NCBI GenBank assembly: GCA_040905265.1
Contig: JBBDRW010000037.1
Coordinates: 1 to 52,379 of the forward strand
Source: JBBDRW01 sp040905265
Lineage (GTDB): Bacteria > Bacteroidota > Rhodothermia > Balneolales > Balneolaceae
Direction: 5' to 3'
Length of the DNA stretch: 52,379 nucleotides
A program made the translations under genes and the position numbers. Positions 16,930-25,736 of the stretch are shown here, one piece after another. Numbering within the stretch: position 1 is the first letter of the stretch; each line of letters starts with the position of its first letter. Below the pieces are notes generated by a model. That model ran no database searches, was not told the origin of the DNA, and saw only the letters and a list, made by a program, of their open reading frames with translations.

Positions 16930-19599
16930 GTGACCTTGAAACGTTCAGACCAAATTCGCCAGGAGTTCTTCGATTTTTTTCGGGAGAAGGATCATATTAT
17001 TACGGACAGTGCCCCTGTAGTTCCGAAAGAGGATCCGACCCTGCTTTTTACCAATGCAGGCATGAATCAGTTCAAGCCGATTTTTCTGGGAGAGCAGCCG
17101 GGGTTTGAGTCTGAGGGTAAAATCTGGTCTCGTGCGGCGGACACCCAGAGGTGTATCCGGGTCAGCGGGAAACACAACGATCTGGAAGAGGTGGGGCACG
17201 ATACCTACCACCATACACTCTTTGAGATGCTTGGGAACTGGTCGTTTGGCGACTATTTCAAGAAAGAGGCGATCTCCTGGGCCTGGGAACTGTTGGTAAA
17301 GCGCTGGGGGCTCGACCCTGACCGGCTCTATGTAACAGTCTTCGAAGGGGACGAGACGGACGGGCTTCCTGTCGATGAGGAAGCTGCAGGGTTTTGGAAG
17401 AGTGAAACCGGAATCCGGGACAATCATATTCTGAAATTCGGCAAGAAGGATAATTTCTGGGAGATGGGGGAGACAGGCCCTTGCGGCCCCTGCTCGGAAG
17501 TTCATGTCGACCTCCGGCCGGATGAGGAGCGGAAGAGAGAGGATGGCTCATTACTTGTGAACAGAGACGATCCACGGGTGATGGAGATCTGGAATCTGGT
17601 TTTTATACAATTCAACCGTCAGGGAGACGGTTCCCTGATCAAGCTGCCTGCACAGCATGTCGATACCGGGATGGGATTTGAGCGGATCTGTGCCGTTCTG
17701 CAGGGGAAATCATCCAACTACGATACGGATATATTTACGCCAATTCTGAGCAAGATCTCCTCGATGGCGGGAGTTGATTACGGTTCAGATGAGGAGAGTG
17801 ATATTGCCATGAGGGTGATCGCCGATCACATTCGTGCAGTCAGCTTTGCCATTGCTGATGGTGCGTCCCCCTCGAATGAAGGGCGGGGGTATGTAATTCG
17901 CCGAATACTGAGGCGGGCGATTCGATACGGCTGGGACCGGCTTAACTTCAAGGAGCCGTTTTTTCACAGACTGGTGCCGGTACTTGCAGATCAGTTCAGC
18001 GAAATCTTTCCGGAACTGAATGCACAGGCCGGCTACGTAACCAATGTGGTGCGGGCGGAGGAGCAGAGTTTTTTGCGTACCCTGGGCCAGGGTATCGAAC
18101 TCTTTCACGAGATGACCCGTAATGGCGGAGATCTATCCGGGGAGGACGCCTTTAAATTGCACGATACGTACGGCTTTCCGATCGACCTGACACAACTGAT
18201 GGCCAGGGAGAAGGAGATTGAGGTGGATAGTGCGACCTTCGACCAGTTGATGAAGGAGCAGAAAGAGCGTGCCCGTGCGGCTGGTAAATTTACCGCAGCA
18301 GCCGGTTCTGAACGTAGCTGGCAGATCATTACAGAGTCAGACAATTTTGAGTTTATCGGGTATGACACCCTTACGGCGGATGTCACGATCCGATCGACAG
18401 CCCGGGAGGAGAAACAGAATCTCGTCCTGCTCTCCAGGACCCCATTTTATGCTGAGAGCGGAGGCCAGGTGGCCGATACGGGGGTATTGAAACAGGGAGG
18501 GGAGACGATTCGGGTACTCGATGTACAAAAAGGGGCAGATGGATTTATTCACGTCGTAGACCGGTTGCCGGACTCCCTGAAGGGCACCTGGCAGGCGGAG
18601 GTTGACCAGGCGCGCAGGGAGGAGATTCAAAAACACCATACGGCGACACATCTGATGCACGCTGCACTCCGCCGGGTACTGGGTGACCATGTTGTTCAGA
18701 AGGGGTCTCTGGTCAGGGATGACCGGCTTCGTTTTGATTTCTCACACTTTGAAGCGGTAAACCGGGAGCAGCTCGATGAGGTTGAGTCGATCGTCAATGA
18801 AAAGATTCAAAACAACATTCAAAAAGTGGAAGAGCGTGAGGTTCCGATTGACGAAGCCCGGAAACGGGGTGCGATGATGTTATTTGGTGAGAAGTATGGG
18901 GACCGTGTTCGTGTCATTACGTTTGACGAAGACTACTCGGTGGAACTTTGCGGGGGTACGCACGCCGGTTCTACCGGAGAAATTGGATATTTCCGGTTTC
19001 TGGGAGAATCTTCCGCTGCTGCCGGAATCCGGAGAGTAGAGGCGGTAACCGGGCGAGAGGCAGACAGGATGCTCCGCAAAGAGAAGCGGTTGCTGGATGA
19101 AGTTCGCCGGGAACTGTCGAGCCAGCAGGATCTTCTGGCCGATATCCGTTCACTGATGCAGGAAAAAAAGGAGCTGGAGCAGAATCTTCGGCGTCTGGAG
19201 AAGCAGCAGGCGTCGGGAGAGCTGGACCGGTTACTGAACGAGGCTGAACAGGCAGGAGAGGTCCGGCTGATCTCCAGCGAAGTAGCGGGTGCGGATATGG
19301 ATACACTGAAACAGATGGGGTATGACGGGCTTGAGAAAGTGAAGGGAACGCCGTCTGCCATTGTATTGGGGAGCAGGGATCCGGAGAAGGAGAAAGTCTA
19401 TCTGATGGCTGCCTTTTCACCTGAATTGATTGAGAGTGGCCTCAAAGCCGGAGATCTGGTTGGCCATCTTGGCAAAGTCGTCGGTGGCGGCGGTGGAGGC
19501 CAGTCCAATGTGGCCACAGCCGGCGGACGGTTTCCCGACAAACTGGGAGAGGCACTGCAGGAAGCCGGAAGGTGGATTACTCAGAATATGAGTTCCTGA
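16930..19599 (+). CDS. alaS: Alanyl-tRNA synthetase
   Basis: AlaRS charges tRNA-Ala. The chosen start is the GTG at 16930 (889 residues), which places 'TLKRSDQIRQEFFDFF' at the N-terminus as in other AlaRS proteins; an in-frame ATG at 16888 would add 14 unusual residues. The catalytic core shows 'PTLLFTNAGMNQFKPIFLG' and 'TQRCIRVSGKHNDLEEVGHD'. The editing domain has the zinc ligands in 'HHTATHLMHAAL' (about residue 569) and 'CGGTHAGSTGEIG' (about 673). The glycine-rich C-terminal segment 'GKVVGGGGGGQSNVATAGG' belongs to the C-Ala (DHHA1) domain. All key residues are present. Confidence 0.97.
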   Translation: MTLKRSDQIRQEFFDFFREKDHIITDSAPVVPKEDPTLLFTNAGMNQFKPIFLGEQPGFESEGKIWSRAADTQRCIRVSGKHNDLEEVGHDTYHHTLFEMLGNWSFGDYFKKEAISWAWELLVKRWGLDPDRLYVTVFEGDETDGLPVDEEAAGFWKSETGIRDNHILKFGKKDNFWEMGETGPCGPCSEVHVDLRPDEERKREDGSLLVNRDDPRVMEIWNLVFIQFNRQGDGSLIKLPAQHVDTGMGFERICAVLQGKSSNYDTDIFTPILSKISSMAGVDYGSDEESDIAMRVIADHIRAVSFAIADGASPSNEGRGYVIRRILRRAIRYGWDRLNFKEPFFHRLVPVLADQFSEIFPELNAQAGYVTNVVRAEEQSFLRTLGQGIELFHEMTRNGGDLSGEDAFKLHDTYGFPIDLTQLMAREKEIEVDSATFDQLMKEQKERARAAGKFTAAAGSERSWQIITESDNFEFIGYDTLTADVTIRSTAREEKQNLVLLSRTPFYAESGGQVADTGVLKQGGETIRVLDVQKGADGFIHVVDRLPDSLKGTWQAEVDQARREEIQKHHTATHLMHAALRRVLGDHVVQKGSLVRDDRLRFDFSHFEAVNREQLDEVESIVNEKIQNNIQKVEEREVPIDEARKRGAMMLFGEKYGDRVRVITFDEDYSVELCGGTHAGSTGEIGYFRFLGESSAAAGIRRVEAVTGREADRMLRKEKRLLDEVRRELSSQQDLLADIRSLMQEKKELEQNLRRLEKQQASGELDRLLNEAEQAGEVRLISSEVAGADMDTLKQMGYDGLEKVKGTPSAIVLGSRDPEKEKVYLMAAFSPELIESGLKAGDLVGHLGKVVGGGGGGQSNVATAGGRFPDKLGEALQEAGRWITQNMSS

Positions 19600-19950
19600 G
19601 CAGAGAGTAAGAGGCTCTGGATCTGAAGTGACAGGGCCTCAGTGGTTTGCCGGTATCTATCTGAACCGCTCCGAATTTGTAAAAACAGGAAAATTCAGAT
19701 TGGCTGTACTGTCGTTTTATCCGCAGGGCTGAAATCTTTTTCAATTTTTCGGTATCTTGCTTCATTTAGGAGACTTTGAAAAACCAGGATTTTTGGTCAA
19801 GATCGAGGCCAGAGGGATTTTAGAACCGCAGCATATTGAACATATGTGAGGATTATAAAATCCCAATAACGAAGATATTGAGCAAAAAGACGGTATTGCA
19901 AAGCCTCCATTTAATTTGAAATGATTCTTAATTGAAGTGCAAAAATAACT
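19600..19950. other. Non-coding spacer between alaS and pdhA
   Basis: 351 bases with no credible gene. Right after alaS an 8-of-9 paired hairpin, GAGGCTCTG/CAGGGCCTC (19611-19640), could help end the transcript but has no T-run. TATCTTG at 19753-19759, preceded by a T-rich stretch, is a candidate -7 promoter box for the pdh genes about 195 bases before pdhA. The remainder is AT-rich leader. Confidence 0.4.
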
Positions 19951-21048
19951 ATGGCGAATACCCAGGAAGAGGCTGTTTTTACACCGATAGGAATAAATAA
20001 GAACAGCAAGTCACAGATAGACAAAGCAGTGGTACTGCCGGATCCGACCGAAAAAACCCACAAAGATCTCGGATTGTCGAAAAAAGATCTGCTTGAGATG
20101 TATAACCTGATGTATCTCCAGCGCCGGTTTGAGGAGAGGGCTATGCAGATGTACCAAAAGGGTAAATTTGGCGGATTTCTCCATCTCTACATCGGCCAGG
20201 AGGCAGTATCCACCGGATCCGTCTGGGCGCTGAATGACGACGATGATATCATTACCGCCTACAGGGATCATGGGTGGGGAATCTGCCGGGGAGTAACACC
20301 GAAAGAGGGAATGGCTGAACTCTACGGTAAGGCGGCCGGGTGTTCCAAAGGGAAAGGTGGGTCCATGCACTTTGCCAAAGTTGAAAATCACTTCTGGGGT
20401 GGTTACGGTATTGTGGGGGGGCATATTCCGCTTGGTACCGGAATTGCTTTCGCGAATAAATACAAAGAGAACGAACGGGTATTGGCCTGTTATCTTGGCG
20501 ACGGTGCCGTGGATCAGGGTGTGTTGCATGAAGTTTTAAATATGAGCCAGCTCTGGAAACTCCCTGCGATCTATGTAGTGGAGAATAACGGTTATGCGAT
20601 GGGAACGTCTGCCCGCCGCCACAGTGTCGGAGAGATACATGAACGTGCACAGGGATATGGGATGAAGAGTGCCCTGATTAATGGTATGGATCTCTTTTCG
20701 GTTTATGAAAAAATAAAAGAGATTGCCGAAGAGGTTCGGAAAGACTCGCTTCCCTGGTTTGTCGAGATCCGTACCTACCGGTACAGGGGACACTCTATGT
20801 CCGACCCGCAAAAGTATCGGACGAAAGAGGAGCTCCAGGAGTATCAAAATCTGGATCCGATCGAACGGCTGAAGACGTATATTCTGGATCATAAGATCCA
20901 TCCCAAGAAGAAGCTGGAAGAGATTGAAGAGGCAGTAGAAAATGTGGTTCTTGAAGCTGTAGAGTTTGCAGAGAATGCAGACTTCCCGGCTCCTGAAGCT
21001 CTCTATGAGGATATGTTTGCGGGTGAGAACCCGGTTTTCCACCGGTAA
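19951..21048 (+). CDS. pdhA: Pyruvate dehydrogenase E1 component, alpha subunit
   Basis: E1-alpha binds thiamine diphosphate and, with E1-beta, decarboxylates pyruvate and transfers the acetyl group to E2. The 365-residue protein has the GDG...NN cofactor motif 'GDGAVDQGVLHEVLNMSQLW' (about residue 183) ending in 'VVENNGYAMGTS'. It also has 'YRDHGWGICRGV' and the phosphorylation-loop-like 'TYRYRGHSMSDPQKYRTKEE'. The first ~45 residues are a variable tail. pdhB follows after 98 bases and pdhC after a further 107, all on one strand. E3 (lpd) is not in the window. Confidence 0.95.
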   Translation: MANTQEEAVFTPIGINKNSKSQIDKAVVLPDPTEKTHKDLGLSKKDLLEMYNLMYLQRRFEERAMQMYQKGKFGGFLHLYIGQEAVSTGSVWALNDDDDIITAYRDHGWGICRGVTPKEGMAELYGKAAGCSKGKGGSMHFAKVENHFWGGYGIVGGHIPLGTGIAFANKYKENERVLACYLGDGAVDQGVLHEVLNMSQLWKLPAIYVVENNGYAMGTSARRHSVGEIHERAQGYGMKSALINGMDLFSVYEKIKEIAEEVRKDSLPWFVEIRTYRYRGHSMSDPQKYRTKEELQEYQNLDPIERLKTYILDHKIHPKKKLEEIEEAVENVVLEAVEFAENADFPAPEALYEDMFAGENPVFHR

Positions 21049-21146
21049 CCGGAATAGATCGCAGGGCCGGATGGGCACGTCCGCCTGCCGGCGGATATAA
21101 GGCCGGGGTCACAAATAACCAATAATGTAACAGACGAAATTCCAAA

Positions 21147-22130
21147 ATGGCTGTACTACAATTCAGAGAAGCACTTCTCCAGGCAATAGATGAAGAGATG
21201 GAACGGGATGAAACGGTCTTCGTTATGGGAGAGGAGGTTGCCGAATACAACGGAGCCTATAAAGTAACAGAGGGGCTTCTGGATAAATACGGGTTTAAGA
21301 GAATGATCGACACCCCGATCTCGGAACTCGGTTTTGCGGGACTGGGTACCGGAGCGGCTATGAACGGCCTTCGGCCAATCGTCGAATTCATGACATTTAA
21401 CTTTGCGGTACTTGCGGCAGATCAGATTATCAACCATGCATCCAAGGTACGGTATATGACCGGCGGGCAGGTGAGCGTCCCGATTGTCTTCCGTGGCCCG
21501 AACGGATCTGCCGGCCAGTTGAGTGCAACCCACTCGGTTGCTTATGACTCCATGTACGCTCATTTTCCAGGCTTGAAAGTGATTCAGGTCTCCGAACCGG
21601 ATGACGCAAAAGGGTTGTTAAAATCTGCTATCAGGGATGAAGACCCGGTAATCTTTATGGAATCGGAACAGATGTATGGCTTGAAAGGAGAGGTGTCGGA
21701 AGAGGAGGATTATCTGATCCCGATCGGAAAAGCGAAGATAAAGCGGGAAGGATCCGACGTAACGGTTGTGGCTCACGGGAAAATGTACCATGTTGCGAAA
21801 AAGGCAGCAGAACAGCTTGAAAAAGAGGGGGTGGAGGTGGAACTGATCGATCCCCGAACCATCAAGCCTCTGGATATCGAGACAATCGTCCGTTCAGTCC
21901 GGAAGACCAACCGTTGTGTGATTGTTGATGAAGCACACCCGTTTGGAGGCATGGCTGCAGAAACAGGTTTTCTGATCCAGCGTGAAGCGTTTGACTATCT
22001 GGATGCACCGGTTCAGCGTGTTACCCTTCCCGATGTCAATGCACCTTTTGCCAAAAATCTGTTTGACCTCTGGTTGCCTGATGCCAAACAGGTTATTGAA
22101 GCGGTTAATAGTGTGACGTATCGTACATAG
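21147..22130 (+). CDS. pdhB: Pyruvate dehydrogenase E1 component, beta subunit
   Basis: A 327-residue E1-beta protein. Recognisable blocks are 'FREALLQAIDEEMERDETVF', 'VMGEEVAEYNGAYKVTEGL', 'DTPISELGFAGLGTGAAMNG', 'GPNGSAGQLSATHS' and the C-terminal 'VDEAHPFGGMAAETGF' with the transketolase C-terminal fold. It pairs with PdhA to form the E1 heterotetramer. Its length is normal and no key block is missing. The gap from pdhA (21049-21146) contains a short GC hairpin (TCCGCC/GGCGGA) without a T-run, so read-through is expected. Confidence 0.95.
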   Translation: MAVLQFREALLQAIDEEMERDETVFVMGEEVAEYNGAYKVTEGLLDKYGFKRMIDTPISELGFAGLGTGAAMNGLRPIVEFMTFNFAVLAADQIINHASKVRYMTGGQVSVPIVFRGPNGSAGQLSATHSVAYDSMYAHFPGLKVIQVSEPDDAKGLLKSAIRDEDPVIFMESEQMYGLKGEVSEEEDYLIPIGKAKIKREGSDVTVVAHGKMYHVAKKAAEQLEKEGVEVELIDPRTIKPLDIETIVRSVRKTNRCVIVDEAHPFGGMAAETGFLIQREAFDYLDAPVQRVTLPDVNAPFAKNLFDLWLPDAKQVIEAVNSVTYRT

Positions 22131-22237
22131 TGACTGGTTCGGTTGAATTCTGAATTCTGCTGTTAGCCGTTGCGTGCGGCCGATATATTCAACATCTTAA
22201 CTTCCAATTCACAACTTATTTATTAGATAGAACAGAC

Positions 22238-23509
22238 ATGGCCGAAAAGATTGAAATGCCCAAATTGAGTGACACCATGGAAGAGGGTGTCATCGCCAAA
22301 TGGAATGTCAAAGAAGGTGACTCCGTTAATTCCGGTGATGTGATCGCAGAAGTTGAAACCGACAAGGCCACAATGGAGGTGGAGGTTTTCGATTCTGGTA
22401 CGATCCTCAAGATTTTAGTGGAAGAGGGAGAAGCGGTCCCACTTGGCGGGCTGATGGCTGTGATCGGTGAAAAAGGAGAAGATATCAGTGAGATTCTGGA
22501 AGGGGCAGGCTCTGGCAGAAGCTCTTCCGAAGGGAAAGAAGGTTCTGCTTCGAAAGAGAAGGCAGAAGATTCCGATACAAAAGAGAGTGATAAAAGCGAG
22601 TCCAAAAAGGCCGATGCCGATGCGGCAGGCGGCAACGGCGTGCAGAGCGGTTCGGGTGATGATGATGGCCGGATCAAGGCATCACCGCTGGCCCGCAAGA
22701 TAGCGGAGGAGAAGGGAATCGCCCTGAACCGTGTTGAGGGGAGCGGGCCTGAAGGACGAATTGTCAAAAAGGATATCGAAGAGTTCAAAGGTGCGGATGT
22801 TTCGTATGGTACTGCCACTTTTGAATCTGCCGAGAGCGAAGATCTCCGTGTTTCACAGATGAGAAAAGTGATTGCAAAGCGCCTGTCGGAGAGTAAATTC
22901 AGCAGCCCGCACTTCTATGAAACGGTGGATATCGATATGAAACAGGCGGTCGCAGCCCGGTCTCAGTTGAACGAGATCAGCGACGTCAAGATCAGTTTTA
23001 ACGATATTGTTGTGAAAGCATGTGCCGCCGCATTGCGTCAGCACCCGTTTGTGAACAGTTCCTGGCAGGGAGATAGCATCCGCAAACATGGAGATGTCCA
23101 TATAGCGGTAGCGGTAGCGATTGATGAGGGATTAATGACTCCTGTAATCCAACATGCGGACAAAAAGAGCCTGCGTGCGATTTCAACAGAAACCAGGGAA
23201 CTGGCAGGACTCGCCCGTGACCGGAAGCTGCAGCCGGAGCAGATGGAGGGAAGTACCTTTACCATCAGCAACCTGGGGATGTTTGGTATCGAAGAGTTTA
23301 CGGCGATCATCAATCCTCCGAACGCCTGTATCCTGGCAGTCGGTGCGATCCGGGAAGTACCGGTTGTTGAGGATGGAGAGATCGTTCCCGGCAAGAGAAT
23401 GAAGGTGACCCTGTCCAGTGACCACAGAGTCGTGGACGGTGCAAAAGCTGCTCAGTTTCTCAATACCGTACGTCAGATGCTTGAGAATCTGCTTGCATTG
23501 GTCTTGTAG
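22238..23509 (+). CDS. pdhC: Dihydrolipoyllysine-residue acetyltransferase (PDH E2)
   Basis: The E2 core transfers the acetyl group from lipoate to CoA. One lipoyl domain lies at residues 1-78, with the modified lysine in 'VETDKATMEVEVF' (about 44). An acidic Ser/Lys/Glu-rich linker (about 85-140) follows, then the E1/E3-binding domain 'ASPLARKIAEEKGIALNRVE', and the catalytic domain ending in 'SSDHRVVDGAKAAQFL' with the catalytic His near residue 395. At 423 residues it is a compact single-lipoyl E2. The N-terminal 'IEMPKLSDTMEEGVIAKW' confirms the start. Confidence 0.95.
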   Translation: MAEKIEMPKLSDTMEEGVIAKWNVKEGDSVNSGDVIAEVETDKATMEVEVFDSGTILKILVEEGEAVPLGGLMAVIGEKGEDISEILEGAGSGRSSSEGKEGSASKEKAEDSDTKESDKSESKKADADAAGGNGVQSGSGDDDGRIKASPLARKIAEEKGIALNRVEGSGPEGRIVKKDIEEFKGADVSYGTATFESAESEDLRVSQMRKVIAKRLSESKFSSPHFYETVDIDMKQAVAARSQLNEISDVKISFNDIVVKACAAALRQHPFVNSSWQGDSIRKHGDVHIAVAVAIDEGLMTPVIQHADKKSLRAISTETRELAGLARDRKLQPEQMEGSTFTISNLGMFGIEEFTAIINPPNACILAVGAIREVPVVEDGEIVPGKRMKVTLSSDHRVVDGAKAAQFLNTVRQMLENLLALVL

Positions 23510-23529
23510 GGAGATCTCTTCCCGCCTGG

Positions 23530-23885
23530 TTTTTTTCTGAAAAATCCCCATCTGTAGATTCAGTACTGCCTTTAATGAAATACCCGCTCTCCGGGGCCTG
23601 TGCCAGGGAAAGCCCCAGATCATCGGAGCTGCCACCATACGTTCGAATCCAGAGCTGGTTACTGTCTGGCCGTTGCTCTTCAGCCGCCCAATCAGAAAAA
23701 TTGTAATCTTCGGGTGATGTTCCGGCCAGGTCACCATCATTGGAAGTACTCCAGCCGATAAAAATGTACCCCCCTCCTGACCTTCTGATGACAGTGAATG
23801 CCATATCTGTAGCGGTACCCCCAACCACCTTTGTCCCTTCCTCAGTCGCGACTCCAAATACTATGTAGTCGGAGCCTGGAAACAA
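23530..23885 (-). pseudogene. Remnant of a propeller-repeat surface protein
   Basis: An open stretch of about 119 residues reads like two repeats of the secreted propeller type common in Bacteroidota: 'GGYIFIGWSTSNDGDLAG' and 'WIRTYGGSSDDLGLSLAQAP' followed by 'GYFIKGSTESTDGDFS'. It has no signal peptide, no complete set of repeats and no sorting domain, and in frame it simply runs into the antisense of the pdhC 3' end. I therefore call it the broken remainder of a larger gene. It marks the boundary between the pdh operon and the accessory surface-fibre region. Confidence 0.5.
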
Positions 23886-24138
23886 GACTATGGAAGTTTG
23901 TAGCGTGACACAATCTTTTTATTTACAAATATTAGAGAAAAAATACTTAGGTATAATCGCCTATTTATAAAATTCTAACAATTGTTAAATCAATGAACTA
24001 TGATGATTAATGCGTTAATCAGTGAAACTATTCAAATGTCTAAAATATTAAAATTTTCTAATGTTATAATTTTCTAATAAATTTGAACCAAGATCTAAAT
24101 GCATTGAGAAGAACCTTTTCAGGAGAACATAAACCAAA
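23886..24138. other. AT-rich spacer before the orphan subunit-like gene
   Basis: About 250 bases, markedly richer in A/T than the rest of the window, with short direct repeats such as ATTTTCTAAT (near 24053 and 24069). No coding potential was seen. It contains a copy of the fibre-locus upstream element (24047-24062). Confidence 0.5.
24047..24062 (+). promoter_or_regulatory. Fibre-locus upstream element, copy 4 (weaker)
   Basis: ATTAAA-N4-TCTAAT, 76 bases before the ATG at 24139. It has the same order and four-base spacing as the elements before three subunit transcription units. Because the surrounding DNA is AT-rich, a chance match is possible. Confidence 0.35.
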
Positions 24139-24576
24139 ATGAAAACCAGGATACAAATAATCGCCTTTCTACTCGTCGCAATGACGGCGGTAACTCCGTT
24201 GTTTGCACAGAGGTCCGTACAATCGGTGATGACGGTGAGTGCAGAAGTGGTTTCCGGTACTCATATTAAAGAGAATATGAGAACGGATATTGCGGAACAG
24301 TTACACCGGGCTGGTATGCAAGAGAATGGAAAAACTATAGAGATTGGCAGTTATTCGATTACCGCCCCGGAGAGTGTAGAGTATATTGCATCCTCTGAGA
24401 GCTCGCTTCAGATGATGAGCAGCAGTCATAGTTTTGAATTGGAGATTACAGCAGAACAAGAGTATAGAGAAAACGGCGATGAACGGACCTATCACTTCAA
24501 GGGTGTAGTAGCGGGTGATGAAATCCTTGCCGGACACTATCAGGGTGAAGCAACAACAGTCATCGAATACGAGTAG
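24139..24576 (+). CDS. Small secreted protein, fibre-subunit-like C-terminus
   Basis: A 145-residue protein with a clear signal peptide (MKTRIQIIAFLLVAMTAVTP, then LFAQ). The mature part is beta-rich. Its end, 'AGHYQGEATTVIEYE', closely matches the C-terminal strand of the fibre subunits encoded nearby, such as 'PGTYQGEFTLEIEYI'. I therefore think it is an orphan subunit or a divergent relative, although the middle region is not recognisable. It is the only gene of the locus on the plus strand and is convergent with the first chaperone gene. An AGGAGA ribosome site lies about 14 bases upstream. Confidence 0.6.
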   Translation: MKTRIQIIAFLLVAMTAVTPLFAQRSVQSVMTVSAEVVSGTHIKENMRTDIAEQLHRAGMQENGKTIEIGSYSITAPESVEYIASSESSLQMMSSSHSFELEITAEQEYRENGDERTYHFKGVVAGDEILAGHYQGEATTVIEYE

Positions 24577-24635
24577 CAGAAAGCTTCGTGAACTCGTTTT
24601 TCTGTCCATTTACCTCCTAATGTCATTCCACCAGG

Positions 24636-24701
24636 AGTCTGTCGGGCATACGGGGCCGATTTGGAACCGCCATAGTAGATTCGACGTAAGTGCGACAGAC
24701 T
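24636..24701. repeat. Imperfect palindrome between convergent genes
   Basis: AGTCTGTCG (24636-24644) and CGACAGACT (24693-24701) are perfect inverted repeats. The match continues loosely inward (CATACG against CGTAAG). It lies in the 195-base gap between the orphan subunit-like gene and the chaperone gene, both of which end here. It may be a weak bidirectional terminator or a trace of a palindromic repeat. Confidence 0.4.
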
Positions 24702-24771
24702 TATAACGTTACGCTATGCGGGATAAAGAGGAGCGGGAAGTGAAAAAAACCATATATCCCGGACAAACAGT

Positions 24772-25605
24772 TCAATTGATTGTAAACGTAACCGTCTCTG
24801 AAACCGGTTCGATTTGGGCAAGAAATGTGGGGCGAATGTCACTTCTGGCAGATTCAAATGTGATCTCAGCTCTGTACTCACCGGCAGGCCAGTCCGAAAT
24901 ATCGAACTGAATCCGATGGTTGTTTCGGAAGTAGACGGATGTGGAATTCATATCATCAACCATGACTGAGCCGGATGAATCGGTAATACGGTAAACAGCC
25001 CGGCCGATAAACGGTGAGTTACCGGAACGTTCTACATCGAGAAAAATTTGTCCCTGGGACTCATTCTGAACAAACGAAGTGTCATGAATGGTTAACCCTG
25101 TGTTGGTTTCTCCGTGGTGTACCAGGACCGGAATCACCTGGTCAATCTGCATGGTGACCTGGGTAGCCAATTCCCCTTCAGCGACTTCTCCAATGGGTGG
25201 CGTAAGCTGGCTTGAAGAGATTCTCATCCGGGTCCAGTAGAGGGCATTTTCACTGTCCGCCGGCATGTTTGCTAGAAGCCTAATTGTCTGCCGCTGGTTC
25301 GGCTGGAGTGTAAAAGTAGTGGGGAATGCCCGCAGATACGGGACCAGAGAAAATTTCTCTTCAGCCTCCTCGTCTTCATAATAGATGACTATGGATCCAT
25401 TCTCATTGGTCCTGGGGTAAGCAAACTCAAATCCGAGCTGAATTTCAATCGGGTTGCTGGTCGGATTGGCGACAAAAAGGCTCCCGACCTTGCTGTTGCT
25501 ATCCAGGAATACCGCTGTCGGGGAGATGGTTACCTGTGCAGATACAGGTCTTCCCAGCAGTAGAATGAGGAGTACAAGGGTGCCGTATTGAATGAGTGAC
25601 TTCAT
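24772..25605 (-). CDS. PapD-like periplasmic fimbrial chaperone 1
   Basis: A 277-residue protein with a signal peptide (residues 1-23, ending VSA). The mature part begins 'QVTISPTAVFLDSNSKVGSL' and continues 'FVANPTSNPIEIQLGFEFAY', the beta-strand pattern of the first Ig domain of chaperone-usher chaperones. 'FTLQPNQRQTIRL' matches the region before the subunit-donating strand. Its paralogue is encoded at 29967-30815 and shares 'TAVF', 'PGQRQTVRLA'-like text and 'DVERSGNSPF'/'DLHRTGNSPF'. Such chaperones cap fibre subunits in the periplasm and deliver them to an usher. A terminator separates it from the upstream subunit gene, so it may have its own promoter. Confidence 0.75.
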   Translation of the reverse strand: MKSLIQYGTLVLLILLLGRPVSAQVTISPTAVFLDSNSKVGSLFVANPTSNPIEIQLGFEFAYPRTNENGSIVIYYEDEEAEEKFSLVPYLRAFPTTFTLQPNQRQTIRLLANMPADSENALYWTRMRISSSQLTPPIGEVAEGELATQVTMQIDQVIPVLVHHGETNTGLTIHDTSFVQNESQGQIFLDVERSGNSPFIGRAVYRITDSSGSVMVDDMNSTSVYFRNNHRIQFDISDWPAGEYRAEITFESARSDIRPTFLAQIEPVSETVTFTIN

Positions 25606-25660
25606 GAAAATTATACTAGAACCAAGATTCGATACCTATAATAGAGCAAAAAAGATAATA

Positions 25661-25693
25661 AAAAAAGCCCTGTAGTCAATACAGGGCTTTTCT
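25661..25693 (-). terminator. Rho-independent terminator after subunit E
   Basis: The stem GCCCTGTA/TACAGGGC with a 5-base loop (GTCAA on the plus strand) is followed on the minus strand by six T's. It lies 44 bases after the stop of the subunit gene at 25737. A-rich bases on the other side make it potentially bidirectional. Confidence 0.85.
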
Positions 25694-25736
25694 ACGTCAC
25701 TGATTCTTATAAGATACTGCTGGAGAGCTTTTATTA

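Noticed and set aside
16945..17505. A 186-codon open frame on the minus strand inside alaS
   Set aside because: It lies wholly antisense to the conserved AlaRS catalytic core and encodes no recognisable motif.
22216..22818. A Ser/Pro-rich 200-codon open frame on the minus strand over the pdhC start
   Set aside because: It is the mirror of the acidic Lys/Glu/Ser linker of E2. The serine richness comes from the reversed GAA/GAT codons.
23886..24138. The AT-rich strip as a replication origin or phage attachment site
   Set aside because: I found no DnaA-box cluster, no integrase and no flanking direct repeats with a tRNA; AT richness alone is not enough.
24716..24910. A 64-codon plus-strand frame after the orphan gene
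   Set aside because: Most of it is antisense to the 3' end of the chaperone gene and it lacks a ribosome site or signal peptide.
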